A stretch of 43,854 nucleotides of DNA, from NCBI GenBank assembly GCA_937885165.1, contig CAKZZJ010000182.1:1-43854 (forward strand). The letters are read 5' to 3'. Of this stretch, positions 7,822 to 16,382 are shown one piece after another. The notes beneath the pieces were generated by a model. That model was not told where the DNA came from, did not search any database, and was given only the letters and a program-made list of their open reading frames with translations. This DNA is from an uncultured Caryophanales bacterium. Its GTDB lineage: Bacteria; Bacillota_I; Bacilli_A; Acholeplasmatales; Anaeroplasmataceae. Numbering within the stretch: the stretch's first letter is position 1; each line of letters starts with the position of its first letter. Made by a program: the position numbers and the translations under genes.

Positions 7822-9201
7822 ATGGAAAAGCGAATTGATAAAAGCGATATTGAATCCATAAATAAAAAACATATTCATAAGAAATTCTTAATATTATATT
7901 ATGTTTTATTTGCAGTAGATGTGATTATTACAGATTTATATTATTGTTTCTATAATGGGTTTCCTTTTATCTATATATTTTTTAATACCAATTTAACGGA
8001 AGAAATTGCTGATGCTATTTATACAGTTGCTTTTATAACTTATTTTTCATTTAGATTAATAATAAATGTTATAATTATTATTTTATCATTTATTAAAGGA
8101 AAAAAGAGTGTTGGAATATATAATATAATATTTACATTATTATTTATATCAGCGTCTATTTACAATGTATTTTTAATATTTAACATTAGTATTAATAATG
8201 ATATTCTGCATGATATAATATCATGGGTATATGCAATCTGGTCTTATTTTTATTTAAGAACGTGTTTAATAATAGGTAGGTTTTTGATATCATTTTTTAT
8301 GCTTAAGAAGAAATATCCTAAATCTGCTAAATATAGTGAAGAATATTACAGCAAATATAATTCAATTGAAGATGAATTCGATAAAAAAATATTTGAAATT
8401 AAAATTGAAAAAGCACTGCAATATTGTGATGTTGATGAATTAACAAAAATGTTGTTTGAAGACAATGATATTTCTGATGCAAAAAGTAATGAGGCAGAAG
8501 ATAAAAAAGAATTAGTTGTTGATGGTCAGAATGTAGAAGCAGTAAATACTGAAGAAAAAGATAAATCAGTTAATGATAAAACTATTGAATCAGAAAAAAC
8601 TGAAGAAGATTTATCAATGCCTGGTTATGAATTTAATTCTAATTCAGATGAAGTAATAAATGATGATAAATTAGATACTAAACCAGTTGTTGCAGAAAAT
8701 AGCCAAATAAACGAAAATACAGAAGATAATTTATCTAGTAACAAAGAGATATTAAAAGAAATTCTTAATTTAAAAGCCGAAATAGCAATTTTAAAAGGAA
8801 ATCAGGTAGTTGATAAAAAAGAAAAAATAATAGAAAATGAAGAGAAAAATGAAGAAAAAGAAAAAGCGAATAAAATAAATGAATTATATGAAAGTGTTAA
8901 AAAAGAATTTAGCCGATATAATATATTAAATTTTAAAAAAGAAACAACATTTGAAAAAATATATTATTCAAATAATGTTATAGCCAAATTATATTTGGAT
9001 GATAAAAATCAAAATGTAAAAATATTCTTCGCTTTAAATCCTAACTCATACGATACATCTATTTATAAAACTAAAGATGTATCAGATAAAAAAGGTCATG
9101 AAATGACACCTTTAATGTTCACATACAGAAACGAATCTAATAAAGAAACATTATTGAAATTAATCAATGATTTAGTTCAAAAAATAATATTAGTGTTGTA
9201 G
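7822..9201 (+). CDS. Membrane protein with acidic linker and an uncharacterised C-terminal domain
   Basis: I cannot assign a function to this 459-residue protein. Residues about 25-165 hold four hydrophobic segments. Residues about 205-355 are a highly acidic, Lys/Glu/Asn-rich low-complexity linker with coiled-coil character (KEILKEILNLKAEIAILKGN). The last 100 residues are a folded domain with KLYLDDKNQNVKIFFALNP, KDVSDKKGHEMTPLMF and a final amphipathic helix. From memory this resembles a small domain found repeatedly in uncharacterised Clostridia/Bacilli proteins (an ALNP...Y...DVSDKK...TP pattern). The ATG follows AGGGGG. It is a single gene, ended by the hairpin at 9264. Confidence 0.8.
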   Translation: MEKRIDKSDIESINKKHIHKKFLILYYVLFAVDVIITDLYYCFYNGFPFIYIFFNTNLTEEIADAIYTVAFITYFSFRLIINVIIIILSFIKGKKSVGIYNIIFTLLFISASIYNVFLIFNISINNDILHDIISWVYAIWSYFYLRTCLIIGRFLISFFMLKKKYPKSAKYSEEYYSKYNSIEDEFDKKIFEIKIEKALQYCDVDELTKMLFEDNDISDAKSNEAEDKKELVVDGQNVEAVNTEEKDKSVNDKTIESEKTEEDLSMPGYEFNSNSDEVINDDKLDTKPVVAENSQINENTEDNLSSNKEILKEILNLKAEIAILKGNQVVDKKEKIIENEEKNEEKEKANKINELYESVKKEFSRYNILNFKKETTFEKIYYSNNVIAKLYLDDKNQNVKIFFALNPNSYDTSIYKTKDVSDKKGHEMTPLMFTYRNESNKETLLKLINDLVQKIILVL

Positions 9202-9263
9202 AAGTTTTATAAAAATTTGCCTTATTTATTGGGCAAAGCCAACTTAAAATAGACATCAAAAAA

Positions 9264-9290
9264 GTGATAAATCAAATTATCACTTTTTTT
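9264..9290. terminator. Rho-independent terminator after 7822-9201
   Basis: GTGATAA (9264-9270) and TTATCAC (9277-9283) are flanked by runs of A and T on either side, so it could work in both directions. Confidence 0.85.
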
Positions 9291-9346
9291 AAGCCATACA
9301 TTGTTGATGCATTTTAAATGATTTTCCATGACATCTATTTTTTTTC

Positions 9347-9375
9347 TTGATTTAAATTATAATCTAAAATATAAT
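9347..9375 (+). promoter_or_regulatory. Promoter of the CotH-like gene
   Basis: TTGATT, a 17-base spacer and a perfect TATAAT at 9370-9375. Confidence 0.7.
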
Positions 9376-9401
9376 AAACAAGAAAATTTGGAGGTTTTAT
9401 T

Positions 9402-10931
9402 TTGAAAAAAATATTATTTTTGTTTTTATTTATAGCTTCTATATTTTTAACTTCTTGTTCTCTTTTTAATAATACAAAAGATGTAACATCGAATTTATCA
9501 TCAATTAATGTTTCACCTTCAACGATAACAACAAATACAATAACACCAACTTTTAGACCTATTATTACAGAAACTAGTAATTTAATCCCTACGACAACAA
9601 CTAATTTAATTCCTACAACCACAAAAATAGATGATGAAGAAAAATATTATAACGATTTATTTAATTTACAAAATAAAATAAATATTGATATTAATATAAG
9701 TGATGAGGAATTGAAAAAGATAAACGATGATTATATGAGAAATACTTACCGTATGGCTGATAAGGTGACAATTACAATTACATATATAGATAACACTTCA
9801 TATGTAAGAGAAATTGAAGAGGTAGGTATTAGGATGAAAGGAAACACATCAAGGACTTCATTTTTTGATAATAAAATATATCAAAATGTGCATTTCAAAT
9901 TATCTTTTGATGAAACTTTTGATGATGAGAATGAATATAGTATATCAGAAAGAAAGATTTGGGCAAATACTTTCCTAAGGAACGAAAGAAAGGCTAGGAC
10001 AGTTTTTGGCTTAGATGGACTTGAAATTAAATTTAATCGTGAAAACGATGCTTCATATTCTAGAGATATATATGCTTCATATGTATATAAAAAATATGGG
10101 GTATTAGCCCAAAATATGAATCTGGGTACTATAAATTTTATGAATCAAAATATGGATTCTAATGTCGACACCTTATATAAAATATATGAACCAGTTGACA
10201 AATATTTCATTCATAGAAATTTTAATAAAGGCTTAGATGATGGGGACTTATATAAGGCAACTTATGGTACCTCTTCTGGTATGCCTACATTAAATCAAAA
10301 AGATTCGAGCGCTTATGGTATAAATAATGAAATATATAAAAATCAGAAAAAAATAACTTATGATTTAAAGACAAACAAGAAAAAATCAAATCATTCAATG
10401 ATTAATAATTTTTTAAATTGGATAAATTCAAATGAAAATGATTTAGCAAATGATTTAATAAATTATCTAGATGAGGATTATTTTTATACCCTTATGGCTA
10501 TCCAGTATTTAACAGGTGATTGGGATAATTTCTTATACGATTCTAATAATTATTATTTATATTTTAATGATTTAGGTATAGCTTATTTTATTCCATATGA
10601 TATGGATAGATGCTTCGGAATACAGGCTAAGGATCACGATATGGTTAGCTTAAGCCCTACTAATTATTATAATTTACAGGGAGATAATAATAAGAGCAAT
10701 TTACTTATTAAAACTATCTTTAAAAATAATTCTATAGCGCAAGAAAAGTATTTAAATAAATTAAAGGAAATTGCATCAGATATACTAAATATAGATAATT
10801 TTAAAGATAGTGTATATGATTATATCTATGATAATTATCATAATTCATATGATATTTCATTAGGAAATAAACCGGAAAATAGAAATAACGCACCCGAATC
10901 ATATTTTACTCAAAAAATAAAACTAATATAA
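9402..10931 (+). CDS. CotH-kinase-like lipoprotein
   Basis: This 509-residue protein starts at TTG 9402 after GGAGG. It has a lipoprotein signal with FLTSC (Cys19), then a Thr/Ser/Pro-rich linker (about residues 25-75) with TTTTNLIPTTT-type repeats. The body matches the CotH kinase family: VGIRMKGNTSR, a HFKLSFD strand, and the late block LTGDWDNFLYD...NNYYLYFND...YFIPYDMDRCFG. That block is the characteristic W-D-N / YYLY / P-x-D-M-D pattern of the atypical protein kinase domain known from spore-coat CotH. Family members outside spore formers are secreted proteins of mostly unknown substrate. It is monocistronic and sits on the outer membrane face by lipidation. Confidence 0.85.
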   Translation: MKKILFLFLFIASIFLTSCSLFNNTKDVTSNLSSINVSPSTITTNTITPTFRPIITETSNLIPTTTTNLIPTTTKIDDEEKYYNDLFNLQNKINIDINISDEELKKINDDYMRNTYRMADKVTITITYIDNTSYVREIEEVGIRMKGNTSRTSFFDNKIYQNVHFKLSFDETFDDENEYSISERKIWANTFLRNERKARTVFGLDGLEIKFNRENDASYSRDIYASYVYKKYGVLAQNMNLGTINFMNQNMDSNVDTLYKIYEPVDKYFIHRNFNKGLDDGDLYKATYGTSSGMPTLNQKDSSAYGINNEIYKNQKKITYDLKTNKKKSNHSMINNFLNWINSNENDLANDLINYLDEDYFYTLMAIQYLTGDWDNFLYDSNNYYLYFNDLGIAYFIPYDMDRCFGIQAKDHDMVSLSPTNYYNLQGDNNKSNLLIKTIFKNNSIAQEKYLNKLKEIASDILNIDNFKDSVYDYIYDNYHNSYDISLGNKPENRNNAPESYFTQKIKLI

Positions 10932-10933
10932 AA

Positions 10934-10965
10934 ACATGGCTTAAAGAAGCCATGTTTTATTTTCA
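10934..10965. terminator. Bidirectional terminator between the CotH-like gene and cvfB
   Basis: ACATGGCTT (10934-10942) pairs with AAGCCATGT (10947-10955), with T-rich sequence downstream on the plus strand. It overlaps the cvfB stop codon. Confidence 0.75.
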
Positions 10966-11780
10966 TCAAAGGTAATTAATTTATCTTTATATAAACCGCC
11001 ATAGGCTCTTTTAAAGGCCTTCCGGCTAATTTTGAAACATTTAAATATTTCTTCTGCACTAGATTTTGAAGTAAGCGTCATATATTTATGTATCTTTAAA
11101 TAATTTAATATTAATTCTTTATCTGAATCAATCATTAATTCTTTTTGTTCAATTAAAGATGCATAATACCAAGAATTCATATTTTTAGTTATTGTCACAA
11201 TAACTTCTTCGCCTATACGGTATGTTCCTCTAGTTTCGATAGTTGGAATAAAAATAGCCATTAAATCAATAGAAGATAAGAGGATACCTTTTTCATTTAT
11301 ATTTAAAATATAGGCTTTAATTTTTTCTCCTTCTTCATAATTTATATTTTTATTTAATTCAACTATTTCATTTTTAGTCAATTTTTTAATTATTAAAGAA
11401 TCATTTTTAAGCTTAAGCTTACCTAAGATTTTATCGCCAATTTGAGGCCACATCTTTTGATTTATTGGTAAGTCATCTTTAGAAAGTAATACATCTTTTG
11501 GTGTATTAATATCTAAAAATACACCAACTAGAGGATTTATATCTTTAACCTCAAGTAAGGCTTTATCATCTAAGGTTATAAATGGTTTTTTTTCTGTTGC
11601 GGTAGGACGTCTTTTTTTATCAAAATAAATAAAGACATTTACCCATTCAGATACCGCATGTTCCTTAAGGCTTTCCTTATAGTGCAATAGGATATCTTCA
11701 CCACCATCATTTTTTAGCATATAGCCTAAATCAGATTTCCTTGTGATTTGAAGTAGGTTTATTTTGCCATAATTAATCAA
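10941..11780 (-). CDS. cvfB: CvfB/YitL-family S1-domain RNA-binding protein
   Basis: This 279-residue protein has the architecture of CvfB: tandem S1-like OB domains (GYMLKNDGGEDILLHY near the start; EKIKAYILNINEKGILLS, IETRGTYRIGEEVIVTI later) and a C-terminal winged helix (about residues 215-279; FKISRKAFKRAYGGLYKDKLI). CvfB proteins bind RNA and affect gene expression; the exact targets are unclear. The start appears to be TTG at 11780, which overlaps the stop of the 51-codon gene upstream (TTGA), with GGTGAT about 8 bases before it. It is the last gene of the tyrS cluster. Confidence 0.88.
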   Translation of the reverse strand: MINYGKINLLQITRKSDLGYMLKNDGGEDILLHYKESLKEHAVSEWVNVFIYFDKKRRPTATEKKPFITLDDKALLEVKDINPLVGVFLDINTPKDVLLSKDDLPINQKMWPQIGDKILGKLKLKNDSLIIKKLTKNEIVELNKNINYEEGEKIKAYILNINEKGILLSSIDLMAIFIPTIETRGTYRIGEEVIVTITKNMNSWYYASLIEQKELMIDSDKELILNYLKIHKYMTLTSKSSAEEIFKCFKISRKAFKRAYGGLYKDKLITFDENKTWLL

Positions 11781-11932
11781 TTTCTATCACCATCTTTGTA
11801 ATTTCTGTCAGTTTGGGCTAGGTACATTTCCTTTTTTGTTTTGAAATCTTTTTTAACTTTAGGATTTTCATATTTTTTAATTAATTCTTTTTCATTTAAT
11901 TTTGGCTTATTATTCGTTTTCGTATTCGTCAT
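11777..11932 (-). CDS. Small basic protein, unknown function (51 aa)
   Basis: ATG at 11932 starts 23 bases inside the end of the upstream gene, and the TGA at 11777-11779 overlaps the TTG start of cvfB. It reads MTNTKTNNKPKLNEKELIKK and ends with MYLAQTDRNYKDGDRN. It is very rich in Lys and Asn and has no membrane segment. The overlap at both ends suggests it is translated as part of a coupled chain. I do not recognise a family, and it could be a non-coding reading frame between two close genes. Confidence 0.5.
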   Translation of the reverse strand: MTNTKTNNKPKLNEKELIKKYENPKVKKDFKTKKEMYLAQTDRNYKDGDRN

Positions 11933-12335
11933 AATTGACCTCTTTTAAACCGATAGTTTGTTTTAATTCCTTGATTATTCTATCGATATTATCAACTGTA
12001 GATATAGAATCTTTAGTTCCAGCAAGAAAATTTATTTCAAGAAAATATCCTTCAGCATCATATAATGTTAATTTTCTTATATAACTATTACCAGAAAATT
12101 CATATTCTTTAAATCTTTTTGCGTTAATTTCAAAGTCTTCTTTTGGTTTTAATTTTTTAAAAATAAAACTTATTTTCTGAAAAAATAATATATTTTTATC
12201 TAAACTTAAAATGAAATTAGCATTTCCACCGGTATAGATTTTACCTGAATTTATTTTTAAACTTACAAATGCAGGCTTTAAACCTTTTAAGGTATGATTT
12301 TTACGCATTTGTAATAGTAATTCTCTTCTTTCCAT
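11910..12335 (-). CDS. Hypothetical protein (141 aa) downstream of tyrS
   Basis: This small soluble protein has mixed strands and one C-terminal helix, with segments such as KPAFVSLKINSGKIYTGGNA, KLTLYDAEGYFLEINFLAG and a final DRIIKELKQTIGLKEV. The pattern of strands plus a last helix could be a PH-like or similar small beta fold, but I have no firm family. ATG 12335 comes two bases after the tyrS stop; TTG 12347, overlapping tyrS, is an alternative that adds four residues. It is co-transcribed with tyrS and overlaps the next small gene. Confidence 0.7.
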   Translation of the reverse strand: MERRELLLQMRKNHTLKGLKPAFVSLKINSGKIYTGGNANFILSLDKNILFFQKISFIFKKLKPKEDFEINAKRFKEYEFSGNSYIRKLTLYDAEGYFLEINFLAGTKDSISTVDNIDRIIKELKQTIGLKEVNYDEYENE

Positions 12336-12336
12336 T

Positions 12337-13557
12337 TTAGTATTCAATTAATGAATATAGTTTTTTACCTCTTCTTAAAACTATATATTTACCTTCTATT
12401 GCTTTAGATTTTGATATTTCAAATTCTAAATCAGTTACTTTATCGCCATTAACTGATACAGCACCATTAGTTATAAATTCGCGTGCTTCTCTTTTTGATT
12501 GAGCAAGCCTAACTTCTATTAGTGCATCAATAAGTTTTTCTTCTTTTCCTTCATATTTAGGGAAGTCATTAAAGCCATCTTCTATATCTTTAGCAGTAAG
12601 AGATTTTATATCACCACTAAACAAGGCCCTACTTATTCTTAATGCATCTTCATATGCTTCTTTTCCGTGAATAAATGTAATTACTTCTCTTGCTAGAGCC
12701 TGGTGAGCTTCTCTAAGATGAGGGGCTTCGATATTCTTTCTTTCTAGTTCTTCAATTTCTTCTTTAGATAAGAAAGTTAAAAATTTTAAATAATCAATTA
12801 CTTTAGTATCTTCGCTATTGATAAAGAACTGATACATTTCATAAGCACTTGTTTTATTAATATCGAGCCATATAGCTTTACCATTTGTTTTACCAAATTT
12901 AGATCCATCGCTCTTAGTTAATAAAGGCATTGTAAATGCATATGCTTCTTTGCCTTCTTTTTTTCTTATAAGTTCTATTCCTGCAGTAATATTTCCCCAC
13001 TGATCCTGACCGGCAACCTGCATAGTTACACCTTTAGTCTTGTTTAGGAAATAAAAATCTGCAGCCTGCATAATCATATAAGAAAATTCAGTATATGTTA
13101 TACCTGCATCAAGACGTCTTGCCACTATATCTTTATTTAGCATATAATTAACATTGAAATATTTTCCATAATCTCTTAAAAAATCAATGAATGAAATATC
13201 ATGCAACCAGTCATAATTATTCACTACTTCACAATCAAATAATTTTGTTAATTGTGATTTTAAGCATTCAATATTATGCCATACGGTTTCTTTAGAAATC
13301 ATCGGTCTTTCGCTATCTGGTTTTGGATCTCCGATAAGTCCTGTACCGCCACCAACTAAAACTATAGGATGATGTCCAGCTTCCTTTAATCTTTTACATA
13401 TTAAAAAACTTGAGAAATGTCCGATATGCAGTGAATCACCTGTCGGGTCAGTTCCAATATAAAATGTTGCTCCCCCATTATTTAAAATATCTTTTACTTT
13501 TGGATCAGATACATCTTTAATTAATCCTCTCCACACTAATTCATCATAAATTGTCAT
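12337..13557 (-). CDS. tyrS: Tyrosyl-tRNA synthetase
   Basis: This 406-residue class Ic synthetase attaches tyrosine to tRNA-Tyr. Visible motifs are the HIGH motif LHIGHFSSF (residues 44-47), the tyrosine pocket motifs YTEFSYMIMQAADF and QVAGQDQWGN, the KMSKS equivalent KFGKT (220-224), and a C-terminal S4 RNA-binding domain (about 340-406; KREAREFITNGAVSVNGDKV). I chose ATG 13557, which follows GGGAGG. The frame stays open another 30 codons upstream, but that stretch is the T-box leader. Expression is predicted to rise when uncharged tRNA-Tyr accumulates. Confidence 0.97.
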   Translation of the reverse strand: MTIYDELVWRGLIKDVSDPKVKDILNNGGATFYIGTDPTGDSLHIGHFSSFLICKRLKEAGHHPIVLVGGGTGLIGDPKPDSERPMISKETVWHNIECLKSQLTKLFDCEVVNNYDWLHDISFIDFLRDYGKYFNVNYMLNKDIVARRLDAGITYTEFSYMIMQAADFYFLNKTKGVTMQVAGQDQWGNITAGIELIRKKEGKEAYAFTMPLLTKSDGSKFGKTNGKAIWLDINKTSAYEMYQFFINSEDTKVIDYLKFLTFLSKEEIEELERKNIEAPHLREAHQALAREVITFIHGKEAYEDALRISRALFSGDIKSLTAKDIEDGFNDFPKYEGKEEKLIDALIEVRLAQSKREAREFITNGAVSVNGDKVTDLEFEISKSKAIEGKYIVLRRGKKLYSLIEY

Positions 13558-13572
13558 TTTAATCCTCCCTTT

Positions 13573-13739
13573 CAAAAATAAAGTCCTTAGAAAATCTAAG
13601 GACGAATTATCGCGGTACCACCTTAGTTCTACATAAAAATGTAGCACTCATTAAAAATTATTCTCCAAAAGTGTAATTCATTTTATTAAATGTATCTATT
13701 TTCACCAACCATAGATTCTCTAAAAGCTATTTAATAAAA
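13573..13739 (-). ncRNA. Tyr T-box leader with short Stem I, upstream of tyrS
   Basis: On the minus strand the T-box sequence AAGGTGGTACCGCG lies at 13624-13611, followed by terminator stem GTCCTTAGA/TCTAAGGAC (13603-13583) and a T-tract. CTAAGG before and CCTTAG after the T-box form the antiterminator. Stem III is CTACAT/ATGTAG. Stem I is closed by TTTTATTAAAT (13739-13729) and ATTTAATAAAA (13691-13681). Its specifier region reads TAC (Tyr) at 13694-13692, followed by A. Stem I is only about 59 bases, and the long distal arm of classical T-boxes is not visible. Confidence 0.9.
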
Positions 13740-13765
13740 CTAATGTTTCTTTTATCATTGAATTA

Positions 13766-14758
13766 TTAATATGATTCTCTCTTTACTACTGAGTAAGGCA
13801 AGAAAACTTTCTTTTCGTCAACAGCCTCATTTAACATATATTTTGTTAAAAGTCTCATTGACACAGCACCAATATCATATACTGGTGTATCAACACATGT
13901 TAGTGTTGGTCTGGATAATAAAGCATATTTAGTATTCTGAAGACCTACTACTGATATATCATCAGGCACCTTATATCCATATTTAATAACAGTATTAATT
14001 AAGCTTACTGCAATTGAATCTCTTACAACTATTGCCGCATCCATCTTGTTGTTTTTGATGAATTCTTCAAAATGCAATTTGTTGATTGATACTTCACCAC
14101 TAGTTCTGAATACAAGTGGTTCTAATCCACATTCCTTCATTGCTCTTTCATAGCCTAAAACTTTATGTAAATTAACAGAATATTTTCTTACAGTTGATAC
14201 TAAATAGATTTGCCTTTTACCTTTTTCTAATAAATCTTTAGTTATTTCATATGTTGCCTTATCATAGTCTATAGCAACTGATGGGACATCCAAATCTTCT
14301 GATATTACATTACAAAGAACAACTGGTATTTGAGCATCTTTTATACCATTTATAACAACATTAAGCATTTGTTCTTCTAATTCATCGTTTAAAAATAATA
14401 TACCATCAACCTGTTCAGCAACCACAGTTTTTAAAATATCTTTAGGATCTTCTCCCTCAAGCATTGAAAATATTTTTATAGCATAATCATATTTTTTAGC
14501 TATATCAATAATACCACCAAGAAGTTGACTTGTTGAAGCACGGGAAACATCACTCATTATTACTCCTACAGTAGTTGATCTTCTACTTGCAAGGCCTCTG
14601 GCAATAGCGTTAGGTTTATATCCCAATTCTTTTATTACCCTAAGTACTCTTTCTCTTGTTTCAGGGTTAACTTTTTCAGGTTTATTCATTACTCTACTTA
14701 CTGTAGCAAGTGAAACTTTTGCCGCTGCAGCAACGTCATAAATATTAGTATTAGCCAT
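13766..14758 (-). CDS. LacI-family transcriptional regulator, CcpA-like
   Basis: This 330-residue protein has an N-terminal LacI helix-turn-helix (residues 4-24, NIYDVAAAAKVSLATVSRVM) and hinge helix (PNAIARGLASRR). A periplasmic-binding-like effector/HPr-binding domain follows (TVGVIMSDVSRASTSQLLGG to the RPTLTCVDTPVYDIGA region). It is the only such regulator in the window and is similar in length to CcpA, the catabolite control protein of Bacillota. I therefore call it CcpA-like and leave the symbol blank, because sugar-specific LacI repressors look alike. ATG follows AAGGAGG. Operator-like palindromes in its own promoter suggest autoregulation. Confidence 0.85.
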   Translation of the reverse strand: MANTNIYDVAAAAKVSLATVSRVMNKPEKVNPETRERVLRVIKELGYKPNAIARGLASRRSTTVGVIMSDVSRASTSQLLGGIIDIAKKYDYAIKIFSMLEGEDPKDILKTVVAEQVDGILFLNDELEEQMLNVVINGIKDAQIPVVLCNVISEDLDVPSVAIDYDKATYEITKDLLEKGKRQIYLVSTVRKYSVNLHKVLGYERAMKECGLEPLVFRTSGEVSINKLHFEEFIKNNKMDAAIVVRDSIAVSLINTVIKYGYKVPDDISVVGLQNTKYALLSRPTLTCVDTPVYDIGAVSMRLLTKYMLNEAVDEKKVFLPYSVVKRESY

Positions 14759-14801
14759 AATAAAAACCTCCTTTTTGTGAAAACACGAAAGATTTTAGAG
14801 T

Positions 14802-14830
14802 ATTATATCATATGAAAACACTATTTTCAA
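14802..14830 (-). promoter_or_regulatory. Promoter of the LacI/CcpA-like gene with an internal palindrome
   Basis: On the minus strand TTGAAA (14830-14825), a 17-base spacer and a perfect TATAAT (14807-14802). The palindrome TGAAAATAGTGTTTTCA covers the end of the -35 and the spacer, a classic repressor position. Confidence 0.8.
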
Positions 14831-14848
14831 TACTTCTTGATAAAAAAA

Positions 14849-14863
14849 TGAAAGCGCTTTACA
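14849..14863. promoter_or_regulatory. LacI-type operator / cre-like site
   Basis: TGAAAGCGCTTTACA has the AAAGCGCTTT palindromic core of LacI-family operators and is one inserted base away from a perfect cre. It lies about 20 bases upstream of the -35 of the regulator gene. Confidence 0.6.
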
Positions 14864-14912
14864 CAAATTTTTATAAAAAGTAAAACGAGTTTCAGGTAAT
14901 CACACAAAAAAA

Positions 14913-14963
14913 GAACTATAAAATTTTAGATTTTGGTAAAATCAATTTTTGCTTTTATAGTTC
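14913..14963 (-). terminator. Terminator after mnmE
   Basis: GAACTATAAAA (14913-14923 on the plus strand) pairs with TTTTATAGTTC (14953-14963). Read on the minus strand it ends in a run of seven T. The loop is long (about 29 bases) and A/T-rich. Confidence 0.75.
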
Positions 14964-14989
14964 CATTTTATTTTAATAAATTAGGTCTC

Positions 14990-16327
14990 TTATTTTCCTA
15001 AACAAAATTTAGAAAATAAGGCATTTAATAATTCTTCTGGATTGCTTTCTCCAGTTATTTCTCCTAAATAATTAAAGGATTCTTTCAAATTAATTTCAAT
15101 TAATTCTATACCTACATTATCCTCTATTGCTTTATTTGCTTCTTTAAGAGCTAAAGAGGCTTTAAATAATAAATCCTTTTGTCTAATGTTGTTTAAGTAT
15201 TTCCCATTAAATGATGAAAATTCATTTATTCTGGTTATTTCAAGAATTTTTTCTTCTAATAATTTTATATCATTTTCATCAAAAGTTGACATATAAATTG
15301 CTTCATCATTTGACCATTTTTTATTTAGGTCTTTTTTATTGGCAATAACTATACGTTTTTTATTTTTTGTTTCCTCTAATAATTTATAATCATCATCATC
15401 TAAATCTCTTGATGAATCAAGAACTAATAATACTAAATCAGCTTTATTTAAAGCCTCTATGCTTTTATTAACGCCGATTGCTTCTATGCCTTCTGCGTCA
15501 TGAATTCCAGCAGTATCTAATAAATTAAGAGTTATATTACCAATATTTATTTTTCCTTCAACAATATCTCTTGTTGTTCCTGCGACATCTGATACTATAG
15601 CTTTGTCCTCATTTAGCAATAGATTTAAGAGGCTTGATTTACCTACATTTGGTTTTCCGATGATTACTGTATTTATTCCATGTATTGCGATAGTAGATAT
15701 AAGAGAATTTCTGATTATTTCTTCCATATCTTTTAACATATCACTTATAATTGGCTTCAAATAATCATTTGTTACTTCTACTATATCATCATATTCAGGA
15801 TAATCTATATTAACTTCAATTTTAGCGATTAAATCCAAAATCTTTTCTCGAAAACTAGTTATTAAATTTTTAGTAGATTTTCTTAAAGAATCATTAGATG
15901 CCTTAAGTGAAATATCATTGTCTGATGATATTATATCCATTATTGCTTCAGCCTGGGTGATATCTATTTTGCCATTTAAAAAAGCTCTTTTAGAGAATTC
16001 TCCTCTTTCTGCCATTCTAAATCCACTTTTTAATAATAATTCCAACACTTTATTCGTTACAAAAATACCGCCATGGCAATTAATCTCAACCATATCTTCA
16101 CCATCAAATGAATTAGGGTTGTGATATATATTGCATAAGACTTCATCAATTACTTCATCTTTATCCACAATATGGCCATAATTAATTGTATAAGCCTTTG
16201 CTTTAGTCAAATCTTTGCCTTTAAATATATTATTAACAAGCTTAATAGAATTTGGTCCACTACATCTTACTATTGATATAGCTCCAACACCATAAGGAGT
16301 TGAAATAGCACAGATATCATCAAACAT
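14990..16327 (-). CDS. mnmE: tRNA uridine-5-carboxymethylaminomethyl modification GTPase MnmE
   Basis: The 445-residue protein has the full MnmE layout. The N-terminal tetrahydrofolate-binding domain has DDICAISTPYGVGAISIVR and FDGEDMVEINCHGG. The helical domain has RGEFSKRAFLNGKIDITQAE. The inserted G domain has G1 GKPNVGKSS, G2 GTTRD and G3 DTAGI. The C-terminal catalytic motif is FCLGK with Cys442. With MnmG (not in this window) it modifies the wobble uridine of tRNAs. ATG 16327 follows AAGGTGAT. It lies 55 bases after the surface-protein gene and may share its transcript; a terminator follows. Confidence 0.97.
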   Translation of the reverse strand: MFDDICAISTPYGVGAISIVRCSGPNSIKLVNNIFKGKDLTKAKAYTINYGHIVDKDEVIDEVLCNIYHNPNSFDGEDMVEINCHGGIFVTNKVLELLLKSGFRMAERGEFSKRAFLNGKIDITQAEAIMDIISSDNDISLKASNDSLRKSTKNLITSFREKILDLIAKIEVNIDYPEYDDIVEVTNDYLKPIISDMLKDMEEIIRNSLISTIAIHGINTVIIGKPNVGKSSLLNLLLNEDKAIVSDVAGTTRDIVEGKINIGNITLNLLDTAGIHDAEGIEAIGVNKSIEALNKADLVLLVLDSSRDLDDDDYKLLEETKNKKRIVIANKKDLNKKWSNDEAIYMSTFDENDIKLLEEKILEITRINEFSSFNGKYLNNIRQKDLLFKASLALKEANKAIEDNVGIELIEINLKESFNYLGEITGESNPEELLNALFSKFCLGK

Positions 16328-16382
16328 TTATATCACCTTTTTTCTTTATCTATTTTATCATTTTTATTAGTCTTTTAAAAGT

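Noticed and set aside
9335..9622. Minus-strand frame rich in Val/Gly opposite the CotH-like signal region
   Set aside because: It is antisense to the Thr-rich linker repeats, which produce an apparent Val-rich frame by composition; no ribosome-binding site.
13558..13647. A 30-codon upstream extension of the tyrS frame
   Set aside because: It lies inside the T-box leader, including the T-box sequence itself, and has no ribosome-binding site. ATG 13557 after GGGAGG is the start.
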